From Algoriphagus hitonicola (GTDB lineage Bacteria > Bacteroidota > Bacteroidia > Cytophagales > Cyclobacteriaceae): a stretch of DNA of 54,331 bases. Positions 7,991 through 17,008 of this stretch are shown in pieces. Location of the stretch: NCBI RefSeq assembly GCF_900113375.1, contig NZ_FOPC01000019.1:1-54331 (forward strand). The letters run 5' to 3'. The first letter of the stretch is position 1, and every line of letters begins with the position of its first letter. The translations under genes and the position numbers were made by a program. A model generated the notes under the pieces. It saw only the letters and a program-made list of their open reading frames with translations. It was not told the origin of the DNA and did not search any database.

Positions 7991-10366
7991 ATGAAAATCA
8001 AGACTTGGACCTGGGTACTGGCGATAGCTCTTTTTGGGACCCTGATTTATCTTCCTTCTTTACGCTTTCAATACACACTTGACGACGGGATTTATTCTCA
8101 TTTCAACCGGGTGACCGTGAAAGGACTGGAGGAATGGCAAGAGGTTTTTAAATATGGCTCGATGAATTTCATCGAAATCAGCCCAACCAATACCGGGATT
8201 TACCGACCCTTTACTTTGCTGACTTTTGCTTTGGAAAATGAACTCGTCGGCAAATTCGATCCGGGGATAAGTCACGGGATTAACCTTTTGCTCTACTTTA
8301 TTTTGCTGGTAATTCTCGGTTTCTTTTTTCAGGATTTGCTGAGCAAAAAGAAGTTTCCTTGGTGGTTTGCCGCCCTGATCCTGTTGCTTTATGCCGTTCA
8401 TCCGCTGCATGTGGAGGTCGTGGCCTCGGCCAAAAGCCGGGATACCTTGCTTTCTGCCGTTTTTGCATTTGGGGCGATTTGGATCTGGTGGAGGAAGGAG
8501 GGCAATCTGAAACCTCTTCAGTGGGTTTTAGTGCTTGGTTTGTATTTTCTTTCTTTGATTTCCAAGGAAGAAAGCATCCCGCTGATCGCTTTGGTGGGAT
8601 TGATCGCTTATTTTTTTCTGGGGAAAAAGCCGCTTCAGGCAGTATTTGCGGCGCTTCCCTTTGCAGGTACAGCAGCTTTATATCTATTGATTCGGGGAAT
8701 TATTCTGGACAAAACCGCAACAGTTTATGACTCCTACATCAACAGCATCATGTATTTGGCTGACGGTTCGGAGCGGATTGCAACCAATTTCGAGATCTAC
8801 CTGCAGTACGTCAAACTCCTGTTTTTTCCCCATCCACTTTCCTGGGATTATTCCTTCAGCCAGTTGAATGTGCAGCAGTTTTCCAGCCCAATAGTCTGGT
8901 TGAGTATTGCCTTTTTTGGCGCCTTGATTTACCTGGCGATCCTTGGATTCAAGAATCGAAGTTTGTTGAGTTTTGGCCTTATCCTGTACTTCGCTACGTT
9001 TTCTATTTTCGCCAACTTAGTTCCTGCCTTGACCATTGGTTCCAACTTGGGTGAGCGTTTCATGTTTGTCCCATCACTTGCATTTGCCTTGTTGATCGTG
9101 TATTTGCTATACCTTTTGGGAGAAAAATTCCTTCCCAAACAGACATACCTTTTGCCGCTTATCGTTCTTCTCCCGGTGCTGCTGGGATTCACCTGGAAGA
9201 CGATGGATCGGACCAAGGTTTGGGAAAGTAACCTGACGATCACTCGGGCGGATGTCATCTCCGCTCCAAAAAGCTGGAGGACACATACTTTTTATGCAGA
9301 AGAGCTTCGGAGGATTGCCGGCGAGCTAAAAAAAGAAAACCCGGATTCTGCACGGGTGCTATTCACAGAAGCCCGCAAAGAATATGAGTCAATGTTTGGG
9401 ATTTTGGGAAAAGACCTTCCGGTATCTCAATATTTGGGAACCTACGCAGAAGTCCTGATCAATTTGGGAGACAGTGCCCAAGCGATAGCTGTTTTGGAAG
9501 AAAACATCAAGAAAAACCCAAAAGCCTTTTACCCGCTTTTCCAGATGGGTAGGTTCGCCTTTGAGCGAAATGAATTCGAGGAAGCGGAATCCTATTACCT
9601 CCAGGCCTTGCAATCTGACTCACCAAATATGGGGCCCCTTTACCGAAATCTCGGTTTGACCTATAGCCGACAAAGTAAGCGGGAGCAGGCAGTGGTTGCT
9701 TTGGAAAAATCGCTGGAATACTGGGATGATCCTAATATCAGAAATGCACTGGGATTCATCTATTCTGAACTGGGTCAAACAGAAAAAGCAGCCCAGTACC
9801 TTACTACTGAAGGTACAAACAGTCCTGAGGAGGTCTTGTTTGTTAAGGCTGTGCTAAAGGGAAATGAATCGTTGGGAAAAAGTGATTTCAGAGCAGCATT
9901 GGCTGAATACCAAAAAATAGAACCGATCTACGATCAGGTAGATGGGGAAATCAAATTCCCGACATTCTACGCTGCATATGCCAAGTCCCTGATGGAAACG
10001 GGAGATACCATATCTGCTAAGACTAACTTCCTTCGCGCGGCAAATGAAATGAACTCCACTGATCCCGTTGTCTTTACCAATTTGGGAACGATTGCATTCA
10101 TGAAAGAAAAGAATTTTAGTCAGGCAGAGCAATATTACCAAAAAGCGATTGATCTAGGACATACCGACAAGTTTAATGCATACTCCAACCTTGGCATTAC
10201 ACAATTAGCCCAGCGGAAAGAAGCTCAGGCTGCAGCCAGTTTTGAGAAAGCTTTGGAATACGGTACCAGCAGACAAGTTTTGGGTAATTTGTATTTGCTC
10301 TATCAATCCCTCGGCAATCCAGAAAAGGCTAATTTTTATCGTGAAAAGCTCGCTGTTTCAAATTGA
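7991..10366 (+). CDS. TMTC-like membrane glycosyltransferase with TPR domain
   Basis: 791 aa from the ATG at 7991; an upstream ATG at 7973 would add six residues, but MKIKTWTWV begins the first membrane helix. Residues 1-425 form about ten transmembrane segments with a first loop containing TLDDG (acidic pair expected for GT-C enzymes) and the motif HPLHVEVVASAKSRDTLL, which resembles the signature of TMTC-type protein O-mannosyltransferases. Residues about 430-790 contain at least six tetratricopeptide repeats (for example AEQYYQKAIDLGH, AAASFEKALEYG). The fold suggests transfer of a lipid-linked sugar to exported proteins bound by the TPR part; this is inference. The gene sits alone between two direct copies of the structured repeat and is convergent with a broken gene starting one base after its stop. 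Confidence 0.75.
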   Translation: MKIKTWTWVLAIALFGTLIYLPSLRFQYTLDDGIYSHFNRVTVKGLEEWQEVFKYGSMNFIEISPTNTGIYRPFTLLTFALENELVGKFDPGISHGINLLLYFILLVILGFFFQDLLSKKKFPWWFAALILLLYAVHPLHVEVVASAKSRDTLLSAVFAFGAIWIWWRKEGNLKPLQWVLVLGLYFLSLISKEESIPLIALVGLIAYFFLGKKPLQAVFAALPFAGTAALYLLIRGIILDKTATVYDSYINSIMYLADGSERIATNFEIYLQYVKLLFFPHPLSWDYSFSQLNVQQFSSPIVWLSIAFFGALIYLAILGFKNRSLLSFGLILYFATFSIFANLVPALTIGSNLGERFMFVPSLAFALLIVYLLYLLGEKFLPKQTYLLPLIVLLPVLLGFTWKTMDRTKVWESNLTITRADVISAPKSWRTHTFYAEELRRIAGELKKENPDSARVLFTEARKEYESMFGILGKDLPVSQYLGTYAEVLINLGDSAQAIAVLEENIKKNPKAFYPLFQMGRFAFERNEFEEAESYYLQALQSDSPNMGPLYRNLGLTYSRQSKREQAVVALEKSLEYWDDPNIRNALGFIYSELGQTEKAAQYLTTEGTNSPEEVLFVKAVLKGNESLGKSDFRAALAEYQKIEPIYDQVDGEIKFPTFYAAYAKSLMETGDTISAKTNFLRAANEMNSTDPVVFTNLGTIAFMKEKNFSQAEQYYQKAIDLGHTDKFNAYSNLGITQLAQRKEAQAAASFEKALEYGTSRQVLGNLYLLYQSLGNPEKANFYREKLAVSN

Positions 10367-10581
10367 TTACTTGGACAAATCAAGCCGGTCTTTCAGTGCC
10401 CCGTCTGCCAGATACACAGACAAGGTGAATTTTTCTTGAGTCAGGGACATGGCTCCATAGTGAAACCCTCGAAAGTTTTCTCCGCATACCAAACCCGATT
10501 GGGAGCACTGTTCAAATCATCCTCTGGCTTATAGACCAGCTCGATTTGAGCGATTTCGGAAAGAGGTTGGATCGTGTTCAT
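10367..10581 (-). pseudogene. Small frameshifted gene, start weakly RadC/JAB-like
   Basis: From an ATG at 10581 one frame reads MNTIQPLSEIAQIELVYKP and on to KTFEG, then stops. The +1-shifted frame continues as FHYGAMSLTQEKFTLSVYLA and ends at a TAA at 10369-10367. The two halves join around 10470-10475, so a single indel would restore one protein of about 71 aa. The start (AQIELVYKP) recalls the N-terminus of JAB/RadC-like proteins carried by Bacteroidota conjugative elements, but the rest does not match and the assignment is weak. A sequencing error is an alternative explanation for the shift. Confidence 0.4.
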
Positions 10582-10760
10582 AAAAATGGGATTAGAGGTT
10601 AGAAATTAATTAGGGTGCAACTCCCAGTTATTGAGCGGTCAAGGCCAACTGGAAACGGAATAAATGAAATTAAGCGGGCAGGTAGTGTTTATGTCGAAGC
10701 CTTTTAGCCGATTTAGAAGCGAAAAAGCTTAATTCCACTATTATTATACAGGTGCGTCTA
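10582..10760. other. Short spacer before repeat copy 2
   Basis: Nothing recognisable; with the repeat at 10761-10970 it makes a gene-free stretch of about 440 bp between 10582 and 11020. Confidence 0.4.
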
Positions 10761-10970
10761 ATGGCTTGCCCCCCTAAAGGAGGTTCGGGCTACGGCTTCA
10801 CGAAACGGCCTTCCCCAGTCCCAGGCTTGCCGGGACTTAGGAGAAGGGTAAGTGTAGTGAAGCGGTAGCCGTGGGGAGTGAAAGCCCTTTCCTAGAGTGG
10901 AGAGAAAAGAGCTGTCATTTGAAAAATGGCGCAAATGAAATGGAACGAAAGGAATGGGCGAAACGGGGGA
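10761..10970 (+). repeat. 210-bp structured direct repeat, copy 2
   Basis: Same orientation as copy 1 and about 90 percent or more identical by eye. The long stem is conserved exactly: GGCTACgGCTTCAC (10788-10801) and GTGAAGCgGTAGCC (10857-10870). Sequence similarity ends abruptly at both sides. Confidence 0.75.
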
Positions 10971-11020
10971 GAATTCTTCTATAAATATTTTTCTCGATTA
11001 CAATTTCAATTCATTTTCTC

Positions 11021-11596
11021 CTACAGAATCTTCTTCAAACCAAGCTGATCCTTACCAAGGGACTCAACTAATTCGGAACTGCCATATTCCATCGCTATTG
11101 ATTCGATTTCTTCAAAATGAAGAGAGGGAAATTCGATCAACCGCTTGGCTATTTGAAGCAAAAGTTTTTCCTCCCGCTTTAATAAGCTGATCGCTTCCTG
11201 CTGAGCCTCCAGAATGAAATCAGCAGCCATTTGGTCGATTTCTTCATTTGGCATGAATTTATATTCTCCCGGTTGAAGATTCCCTCCAGAATACTGAAGC
11301 ACTGATCCTCCCAAGCCGTTTTCTCGAAATTGCTTGAGTACTGTGGTGTTCACATAGGTTAAATCTCCTCTTGAGCCATCGGAGACATTATCCTGCCCGA
11401 AGATTATTTGCTCTGCCAAATAACCCCCCAAACAATACTGGACATATCGCTTTAGGGTTCTTTTACTTTTGAATTCATCAAGGTATCCATGGCGTACAAA
11501 TCCTTGCCCAACTCTACTATTTGTCATTGCACTGATCTGACAAGGAACTTGATAATAGGTAGCCAAATACATCACAGCATGGCCAGATTCATGTAC
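11021..11596 (-). pseudogene. M41 (FtsH-type) peptidase domain, 5'-truncated
   Basis: About 190 codons. The zinc motif HESGH is encoded at 11593-11579, followed by AVMYLATYYQVP and GGYLAEQIIFG. The third-ligand region SRGDLTYVN corresponds to the N/D-D-L motif of FtsH. The AAA ATPase domain is absent. A TGA lies at 11599-11597, directly before the VHESGH codons, so no normal start exists ahead of the active site; translation could only begin inside it (GTG 11575, ATG 11572). The sequence upstream belongs to an AraC-family fragment in another frame. This looks like a deletion junction that destroyed both genes. Some mobile elements carry M41-only proteins, so the original may have lacked an ATPase. 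Confidence 0.7.
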
Positions 11597-12153
11597 TCAA
11601 ATTGCTTTTGGGAAAGGCAGCATGCACTAGCTAGTTCAGGAATTCGATTTTGACCCTGGTTAATTTTAATCAATTGGGTGGCATAAGCCATCGGGGTATC
11701 CAATTCATGCGCTCTATTCAATCGACCGAGGAAAAACCGATTTAAAAGTTCGATTTGAACATCCGTATTTAGTGCCCCTTCAACCTGTTCGGTCAAACGA
11801 TCTGCCTCAATTCCTAATAAATCGTTTAGCGAAATAAATTCACGACTTAATTCCCCTGCGGGAACCTGAAAAAGCTTTGGGATAGCATGGGAAAATAAGG
11901 AAGCTCCTATCAAATGATAAAAACCAGGCACCTCAATCTGATTGGCCTGCTCGGTATGACCCTGCACTGCTGTGAAAAGTAATCCGGAATGGGGACTTGA
12001 ATCAGCAAATCCAAAAGTAATATCAGTCAAGGTGTTTGCTACGGTATAGTAAGTCGATTTGGGAGCAGTTAAATCCCGGTTCCAAGTAGCCACCCAGTAA
12101 TGACTGACCAATCCTCTGAGTGCTTCACAGGGAAGAATCTTTTGGTAAAACAT
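11572..12153 (-). pseudogene. AraC-family regulator, truncated at the DNA-binding domain
   Basis: From the ATG at 12153 the protein begins MFYQKILPCEALRGLVSHYW, typical of AraC regulators with a DUF6597-like N-terminal domain, and runs to the first HTH (IPELASACCLSQKQFE). There the homology stops; the last codons (YMNLAML) are the M41 peptidase sequence read in the wrong frame. The open frame extends upstream to 12264, but the extra residues look unrelated. Most of the C-terminal AraC DNA-binding domain is missing, so it is unlikely to bind DNA normally. Confidence 0.65.
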
Positions 12154-12264
12154 AGGCAAGAAAATTAGAGCATTATCCTTTCTCCACCCAAGCTTGCCAA
12201 AAACCAGACCAGCAATAATTAAGCATTCTGAATACACCAATGCCATTCCAAAAAAGCCCAGCAT

Positions 12265-12653
12265 TTAATCGAAACATTTTTTGCTTCCTCATTCTTATCT
12301 AGGTCAAAAAAATCAAGAACCCTATTCTAACAAATCATCACTCAAGCAATCAAAACCCTCATTTTGCACCCAACACAAATTTATTGAGATCATCTATTCC
12401 AAATCCAGATAAAGTTTCTGCAATTTCTCCGTCCTCTTCTAAGACCTAAAATCGAATAGCAAAAAATGGTTTTACGCTAACAAAACTAATCGTTTAACGC
12501 TGCCCGCATTCGGTCAGTGTTGTTCGATATTCGACAGCTTTCAAAATACCAATACCCATGATGTGCGATGCCGGCAGTAAAAGAACAATTTAGCTGTACG
12601 GGAACATTAAACCTGATCTCCTGTTTAATTAGTATAATCAAACCAAAAAAATT
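12265..12653. other. Intergenic region
   Basis: About 390 bp between divergent transcription units. I see no gene or RNA, and no clear TAnnTTTG promoter box. Confidence 0.4.
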
Positions 12654-13154
12654 ATGTCAAGCCCAGAACACAAACAACTCATTTGGAATTTAATTAAAGA
12701 TATCAAAGTAGGAATGTTGGTAACCAAGGAATTAAACGATGAGGACGGCTTAAGAGCTCGTCCGATGAGTTTGGTGCAAGATGCCTACGATGGGACATTA
12801 TATTTTTTCACTTCGAAAACTGATGCCAAGGCATTTGAAATCGCCCAAGACAAAGATGTTTGTCTGACATTTAGCAATCCCAAGGATAATGTATATGTGT
12901 CCCTTACGGGCAAAGCGAAACTTTCTGAAAAGCGGGATTTAATCGATCAATATTGGAATAAATGGGTCGCAGCCTGGTTCAAAAACGGCAAGGATGATCC
13001 GGATGTAGCTATACTTGAGGTGAAAATCAGCAAAGGAGAACATTGGGATTCTACCAATAATAAATTGGTTCAGTTATTTGAAGTCACCAAGTCCAATATT
13101 TTTGAATCATCCACTCCGAACTTGGGTGAAAGTAAAAAATTCGGGACCGAATAA
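12654..13154 (+). CDS. Pyridoxamine 5'-phosphate oxidase-like FMN-binding protein
   Basis: 166 aa, cytosolic, no signal. The split-barrel fold of the general-stress-protein-26-like family is indicated by LIKDIKVGMLVT, the FMN-site segment LRARPMSL, then LYFFTSKTDAKAFEI and VCLTFSNPKDNVYVSLTGKA. Such proteins bind flavin and reduce or protect small molecules; the substrate is unknown. Monocistronic with its own terminator at 13182-13205. Confidence 0.85.
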   Translation: MSSPEHKQLIWNLIKDIKVGMLVTKELNDEDGLRARPMSLVQDAYDGTLYFFTSKTDAKAFEIAQDKDVCLTFSNPKDNVYVSLTGKAKLSEKRDLIDQYWNKWVAAWFKNGKDDPDVAILEVKISKGEHWDSTNNKLVQLFEVTKSNIFESSTPNLGESKKFGTE

Positions 13155-13181
13155 AACTTATGCAATTTTCAAAGGATTAAG

Positions 13182-13206
13182 CCTCAGAAGATTTCTGGGG
13201 TTTTTC
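13182..13206 (+). terminator. Intrinsic terminator
   Basis: Stem CCTCAGAA (13182-13189) with TTCTGGGG (13193-13200, one G-T pair), short loop, followed by TTTTTCTTT. It ends the FMN-binding protein gene. Confidence 0.7.
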
Positions 13207-13340
13207 TTTAAGGGGAAAGATCAGCTGATCTAACGATTCGAAGATTTCATCCCTACAGAATCAACACGGTATTTTTGCCAAATACCCTTAAGATTATCTT
13301 CGTTCTTTTCTCAAGATCGAAAAAAAGCAATAAAAATTGA

Positions 13341-15287
13341 TTAAATGTTCAGTTGAGGCCATTTGATCGAAAAAGTGGTGCCTTGATTGATTTTGCTTTC
13401 TGCTTTCAAATCGGCTCCCAGGCTTTGGGCAAATTCCTTGCAGAGCAACAGACCTACACCTGGGCCTTTTTCCCCTTGTGTTCCCAACTGGGAAGATACT
13501 CTGCCTGAGAACAGCGCTTCAACTTTGTCCGAACTCATGCCTACTCCTGTATCCGAAACACTGATTATTTCGGCATCTGTGGAGGAATGGTGGATTCGAA
13601 TGCTTCCTCCCTCAGAAGTGAATTTGACGGCATTGGCAAGTAGATTTCGCAGAATAAAATTTAGCCGGTTCCGATCTGTTTTAAGTGTAAGATCTTCGGG
13701 TATATCGTTTTGAACCTTCAGGCTTTTGCCTTCAAAAGAGGAAGAAAGTTGCTGGATAGTACCCTCCACCAATTCCCGGATATTCACCTCCGTAAAAGTC
13801 ACCTCACTTTGTTCCAACTCTGCCTGTGCCCATTCCAGAAGATTTTCCATCAGTCCTTTGACTGCATGGATTTGAGCTGAAACTCTGGGCAATAGATTCA
13901 TAAACTCCTCTTGAGTGATCATCTTATCCGTCCAAATACCCAATATCCCAAGAAGAGAGGTAATTGGCGTTTTGAGATCATGAGTGAGAACCGAAAAGAG
14001 CCGTTCTCGGATTCGGTTGGATTCGGTCAAAGCCAGATTGGCATCTTCCAGTTTCTGACTTTGGCTTTCAATTTTTTGGGTTTGGGCTTGAAGCTGACTC
14101 AAAATCTCGGTGGTTTCTTGGTGAGCCTCTGCCAGCTCTTTATTTTTTCTTCGTTGAAAAATCCAAATACCGATCAAACCTAATAAAAGCACCCCTGCGG
14201 CAATTAGAAATTCATTTTTGCGGCGAATACTCAAATCCAAATACTTTTGCTCCTCGAGCAAGGCCTGATTTTCGATTTCCTTTTTTTCTGATTCGTATTT
14301 GATCAGCAAATCCTCGGTGATCTGCTTGTTTCGATTTCTATTAAGTTCCTGCTCGCTTTCCAGTTTCCTTTTGGTATAGCTCAAGGCATTGGGATAATCC
14401 CCCGCAGCTTCATAGGCCTTGGCCATCAGTCCTGATGCCGAGGAGATTTGAAAAAGTGTATTCATCTCTTCGGCGATCTCCATAGCATTTTTTGCATAGG
14501 CCAATGCCTGTCCATTATTCCCTTTTTCCAAGTTAAAATCCACAAGTTCGGACAAGAGAGAAATCTGCAGTTCCTGATCTTGGAGTCCATCCGAAACCTC
14601 CAAAGCCTCAGACAGGTATTGCTGGGCCAAGGAATCATCCCCATCTGCCCGGGCCAATTGTGCGAGCTGGCTCAGCGTGTTGATGGAACCCCGAAAATCA
14701 CTCATCGAATTTTTGATGCTGAGGGATTGGCTCAGGTAGTATTGGGAGGAATCCAAGTCTATTTGTGCCTCTGTCTCAGCCCATAAGTCCCTGAAATAGC
14801 TTCCCAGATTATTGAATAAAAGACCTTGACCCCGTTGATTCCCTGAAATGCGGGCATAGTAAAGGGCGGTTCTATAGCGCTGCGCCGCCTCACGGGCATT
14901 GCCCCTTCGATACAAAATATTCCCGATATTCAACTGGGACTCCAGTAAACCTACTGTATCCTGAATTTGCTCCCGGATCTCAAGTGCCTGCAAATGGCTC
15001 TTCATCGCGGAGTCGAATTCGGATTTGATCAAAAAAGAAACCCCTCTGATATTTAACGCATTCCCCTGAATCTTGAGAAGTTTATTTTCAATAGCTAGTG
15101 CTAGTGCCGAGTCCGAGTAGGCAATTGCTAAATTTTGGTCCGAACCGTAAGTTGCTCTTGCCAGTTGATAGTAGAGCTCGGCTTTGATTTCAGGTTCGTT
15201 TACGTTTTTGAGCTCATTTTTCAGACTATCTACCGGTGTGAGGGTTTGCTGAAAAATGAGAAGGAAAAGCGCAAAAATGGTTGTCAT
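13341..15287 (-). CDS. TPR-containing sensor histidine kinase
   Basis: 648 aa from the ATG at 15287, chosen because it opens a signal sequence (MTTIFALFLLIF); the frame extends 20 codons further upstream. Periplasmic TPR repeats fill about residues 30-310, followed by one membrane helix (FLIAAGVLLLGLIGIWIF), a coiled coil, HisKA with the phospho-acceptor histidine in SVLTHDLKTPITS, and HATPase_c (N-box NLLANAVKF, G1 DTGVGMS, G2 GPGVGLLL). It belongs to the Bacteroidota class of TPR kinases that signal from the envelope. No response regulator is adjacent, so it is an orphan. Confidence 0.88.
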   Translation of the reverse strand: MTTIFALFLLIFQQTLTPVDSLKNELKNVNEPEIKAELYYQLARATYGSDQNLAIAYSDSALALAIENKLLKIQGNALNIRGVSFLIKSEFDSAMKSHLQALEIREQIQDTVGLLESQLNIGNILYRRGNAREAAQRYRTALYYARISGNQRGQGLLFNNLGSYFRDLWAETEAQIDLDSSQYYLSQSLSIKNSMSDFRGSINTLSQLAQLARADGDDSLAQQYLSEALEVSDGLQDQELQISLLSELVDFNLEKGNNGQALAYAKNAMEIAEEMNTLFQISSASGLMAKAYEAAGDYPNALSYTKRKLESEQELNRNRNKQITEDLLIKYESEKKEIENQALLEEQKYLDLSIRRKNEFLIAAGVLLLGLIGIWIFQRRKNKELAEAHQETTEILSQLQAQTQKIESQSQKLEDANLALTESNRIRERLFSVLTHDLKTPITSLLGILGIWTDKMITQEEFMNLLPRVSAQIHAVKGLMENLLEWAQAELEQSEVTFTEVNIRELVEGTIQQLSSSFEGKSLKVQNDIPEDLTLKTDRNRLNFILRNLLANAVKFTSEGGSIRIHHSSTDAEIISVSDTGVGMSSDKVEALFSGRVSSQLGTQGEKGPGVGLLLCKEFAQSLGADLKAESKINQGTTFSIKWPQLNI

Positions 15288-15575
15288 AAAATGGGAATGG
15301 GATACACAATGAAATGAAATAGGCTTAAAACGCTTCAATATACCCAAGAAACTAAAAAAAAGGCAAGGTTGAGCTTTATCCAGGAGCTACTAAGCTCTGC
15401 GGAGGAGCGTAATATTTTATGGCGCTGAATGGAGCTGCGACTAAAAGGAGCATCGGAATGGGGGGGTTAGGCTTAGCGGCCATCTCTCACCTCTGCTCGA
15501 GAATCCACCGGAAATTAGCCTTGTAGTGCCGAGGAGGATATCAATTTTCAATGAGCAATTTTCAAGCGGTAATGA

Positions 15576-15899
15576 TTATTGATGAATTGGGGAACTGTCG
15601 AACTGTTGAATCGATGGGAAGTTTGGAGATTGGTGATGTCTGACCTTTGAAAAATATCGAATGATAAATGAATCATGATGAATTTCGAAGTGTGACGCAA
15701 ATTCGATTCCGATTGAGGGAATCTGTTGAAAGTCAGCTAACGCAAAAATCTCTTTCGCTCTAAATTCTGAGACATTTAAAAGAATTGCCAATTCGTCCGG
15801 AGCATAGCTTAAAGTCATTGATTTTTTGATCTTTTGCTTTCGGAGGTTTGTCCGTTCACCTACAGATAGGTCCAATTTCAGATTGAATTTCTCCTTCAT
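15576..15899 (-). pseudogene. Truncated Cdd1-like helix-hairpin-helix gene
   Basis: 107 codons. The first 75 residues (LAILLNVSEFRAKEIFALAD, then FQQIPSIGIEFA) resemble the N-terminal half of the Cdd1/pathogenicity-locus helix-hairpin-helix family, in which a second helical half normally follows PS(I/V)G..FA. Here similarity ends there and the tail (SSPIHQ at the end) looks like translated spacer; no continuation was found in the other frames. Probably truncated. Function in the family is unknown (nucleic-acid binding by analogy). Confidence 0.45.
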
Positions 15900-15988
15900 C
15901 GTAAATTTGAGAAATGATTTCTCCCATGTTTTAATTGATCAACTTTTGCTTGGAATGTGACTATCGATTCCTAGTTAGTGAGTTTACT

Positions 15989-16564
15989 TCATCTTCTTCT
16001 TTTTTCCAATACTAGTCTCAACCGCTCAATTTGAACTCGATGACTCCTTTGCAAAATTATCGGATAAAGGTTTCCGATCACATTGATTACCGTGGTAAGC
16101 AAGAAAATGAGGGCATACCCCTTGATTAGAAGATAGAAAGTTAGGATTTCAATCGTAATAAAAGCCGCCAAGTGACCAAATTCTGATTGCCGTGTTTGCG
16201 TGTCAAAATTCTCAATTCCAGTCTTCGTCCCGTTAAAATACTTTTTTCGATTCTTCTCTTTTCCCCAAAAGAACTTTAGTAAGAGTAGTTTGAAATACTC
16301 CACGCCCAAAACTTGATAGATCAATGCCAAGTTTTCTGAATTCTTGATCTTATAATAGGAGTTTGGTAAAATACGGTTAGTCCGAAAGGCAAAACCAAGT
16401 AAGGCATAAACACCTGTTATAAATAAATTCAAGGCAAAAGAAACAGCGAATACGCCTAGCCAACTAAACTGAATTGGGTTGGTCATCTCTAAAAATCGGA
16501 ACAATTCCAGTGACCTGTAAGCTAGGAAAATGGAAGCGAAGGATAATAGGAGCTTTTTTACCAT
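15989..16564 (-). CDS. CrtO-like membrane acyltransferase family protein
   Basis: 191 aa from the ATG at 16564 (MVKKLLLSF); nine further codons are open upstream. Four hydrophobic segments. The central and C-terminal parts resemble the CrtO family (glycosyl-4,4'-diaponeurosporenoate acyltransferase): a RILPNSYYKI segment, a Q/E-FGHLAAF segment before the third helix, and the family-like end GNLYPIILQRSHRVQIERL. Real substrate unknown; carotenoid genes are not adjacent. It follows the small membrane protein gene at 16612-16848 by 47 bp and is probably cotranscribed. Confidence 0.55.
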   Translation of the reverse strand: MVKKLLLSFASIFLAYRSLELFRFLEMTNPIQFSWLGVFAVSFALNLFITGVYALLGFAFRTNRILPNSYYKIKNSENLALIYQVLGVEYFKLLLLKFFWGKEKNRKKYFNGTKTGIENFDTQTRQSEFGHLAAFITIEILTFYLLIKGYALIFLLTTVINVIGNLYPIILQRSHRVQIERLRLVLEKRRR

Positions 16565-16611
16565 ATCATTGAGGATAAAAAGAAAATACAATCTAAGGAA
16601 AGTTATTTAAC

Positions 16612-16848
16612 TTAATACGTAATCTCCAAGTTGATCTGTCTTCCTTCTTCACTTGCTTTTTTGTCCATTGCAGAACCTACTGATATCCCAATTGCCATTC
16701 CGATGGGTAATCCTATTGCCAGAAAAGCCATGTTCCCCAGGCTCGTTCCAAAGACCACTCCAAGCGGGATCCCAAACGCAGCCATTCCCGGCGACATCCA
16801 GGTGTAGCGGTAGTGATTTTTGGAAACAATCTTATGTAGTCCCAACAT
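16612..16848 (-). CDS. Small glycine-rich membrane protein
   Basis: 78 aa. Two hydrophobic segments rich in Gly and Ala (FGIPLGVVFGTSLGNMAFL and IGLPIGMAIGISVGSAM), like glycine-zipper helices that pack in membranes. I do not recognise a named family. It precedes the CrtO-like gene on the same strand. Confidence 0.6.
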   Translation of the reverse strand: MLGLHKIVSKNHYRYTWMSPGMAAFGIPLGVVFGTSLGNMAFLAIGLPIGMAIGISVGSAMDKKASEEGRQINLEITY

Positions 16849-17008
16849 ACATTCAGGCCAATGTTTGATCTACCTATAGATGAGAGGGAACAGTGGATGC
16901 TACAAGTTATTGCTTTACGCCAACCAGGTTTGCTATCCTTATTATCTAACCTAATCATAAAGGTTTCTTCACAGACATTCCATTTTCGAATACTAAGTTT
17001 GAACTGGT

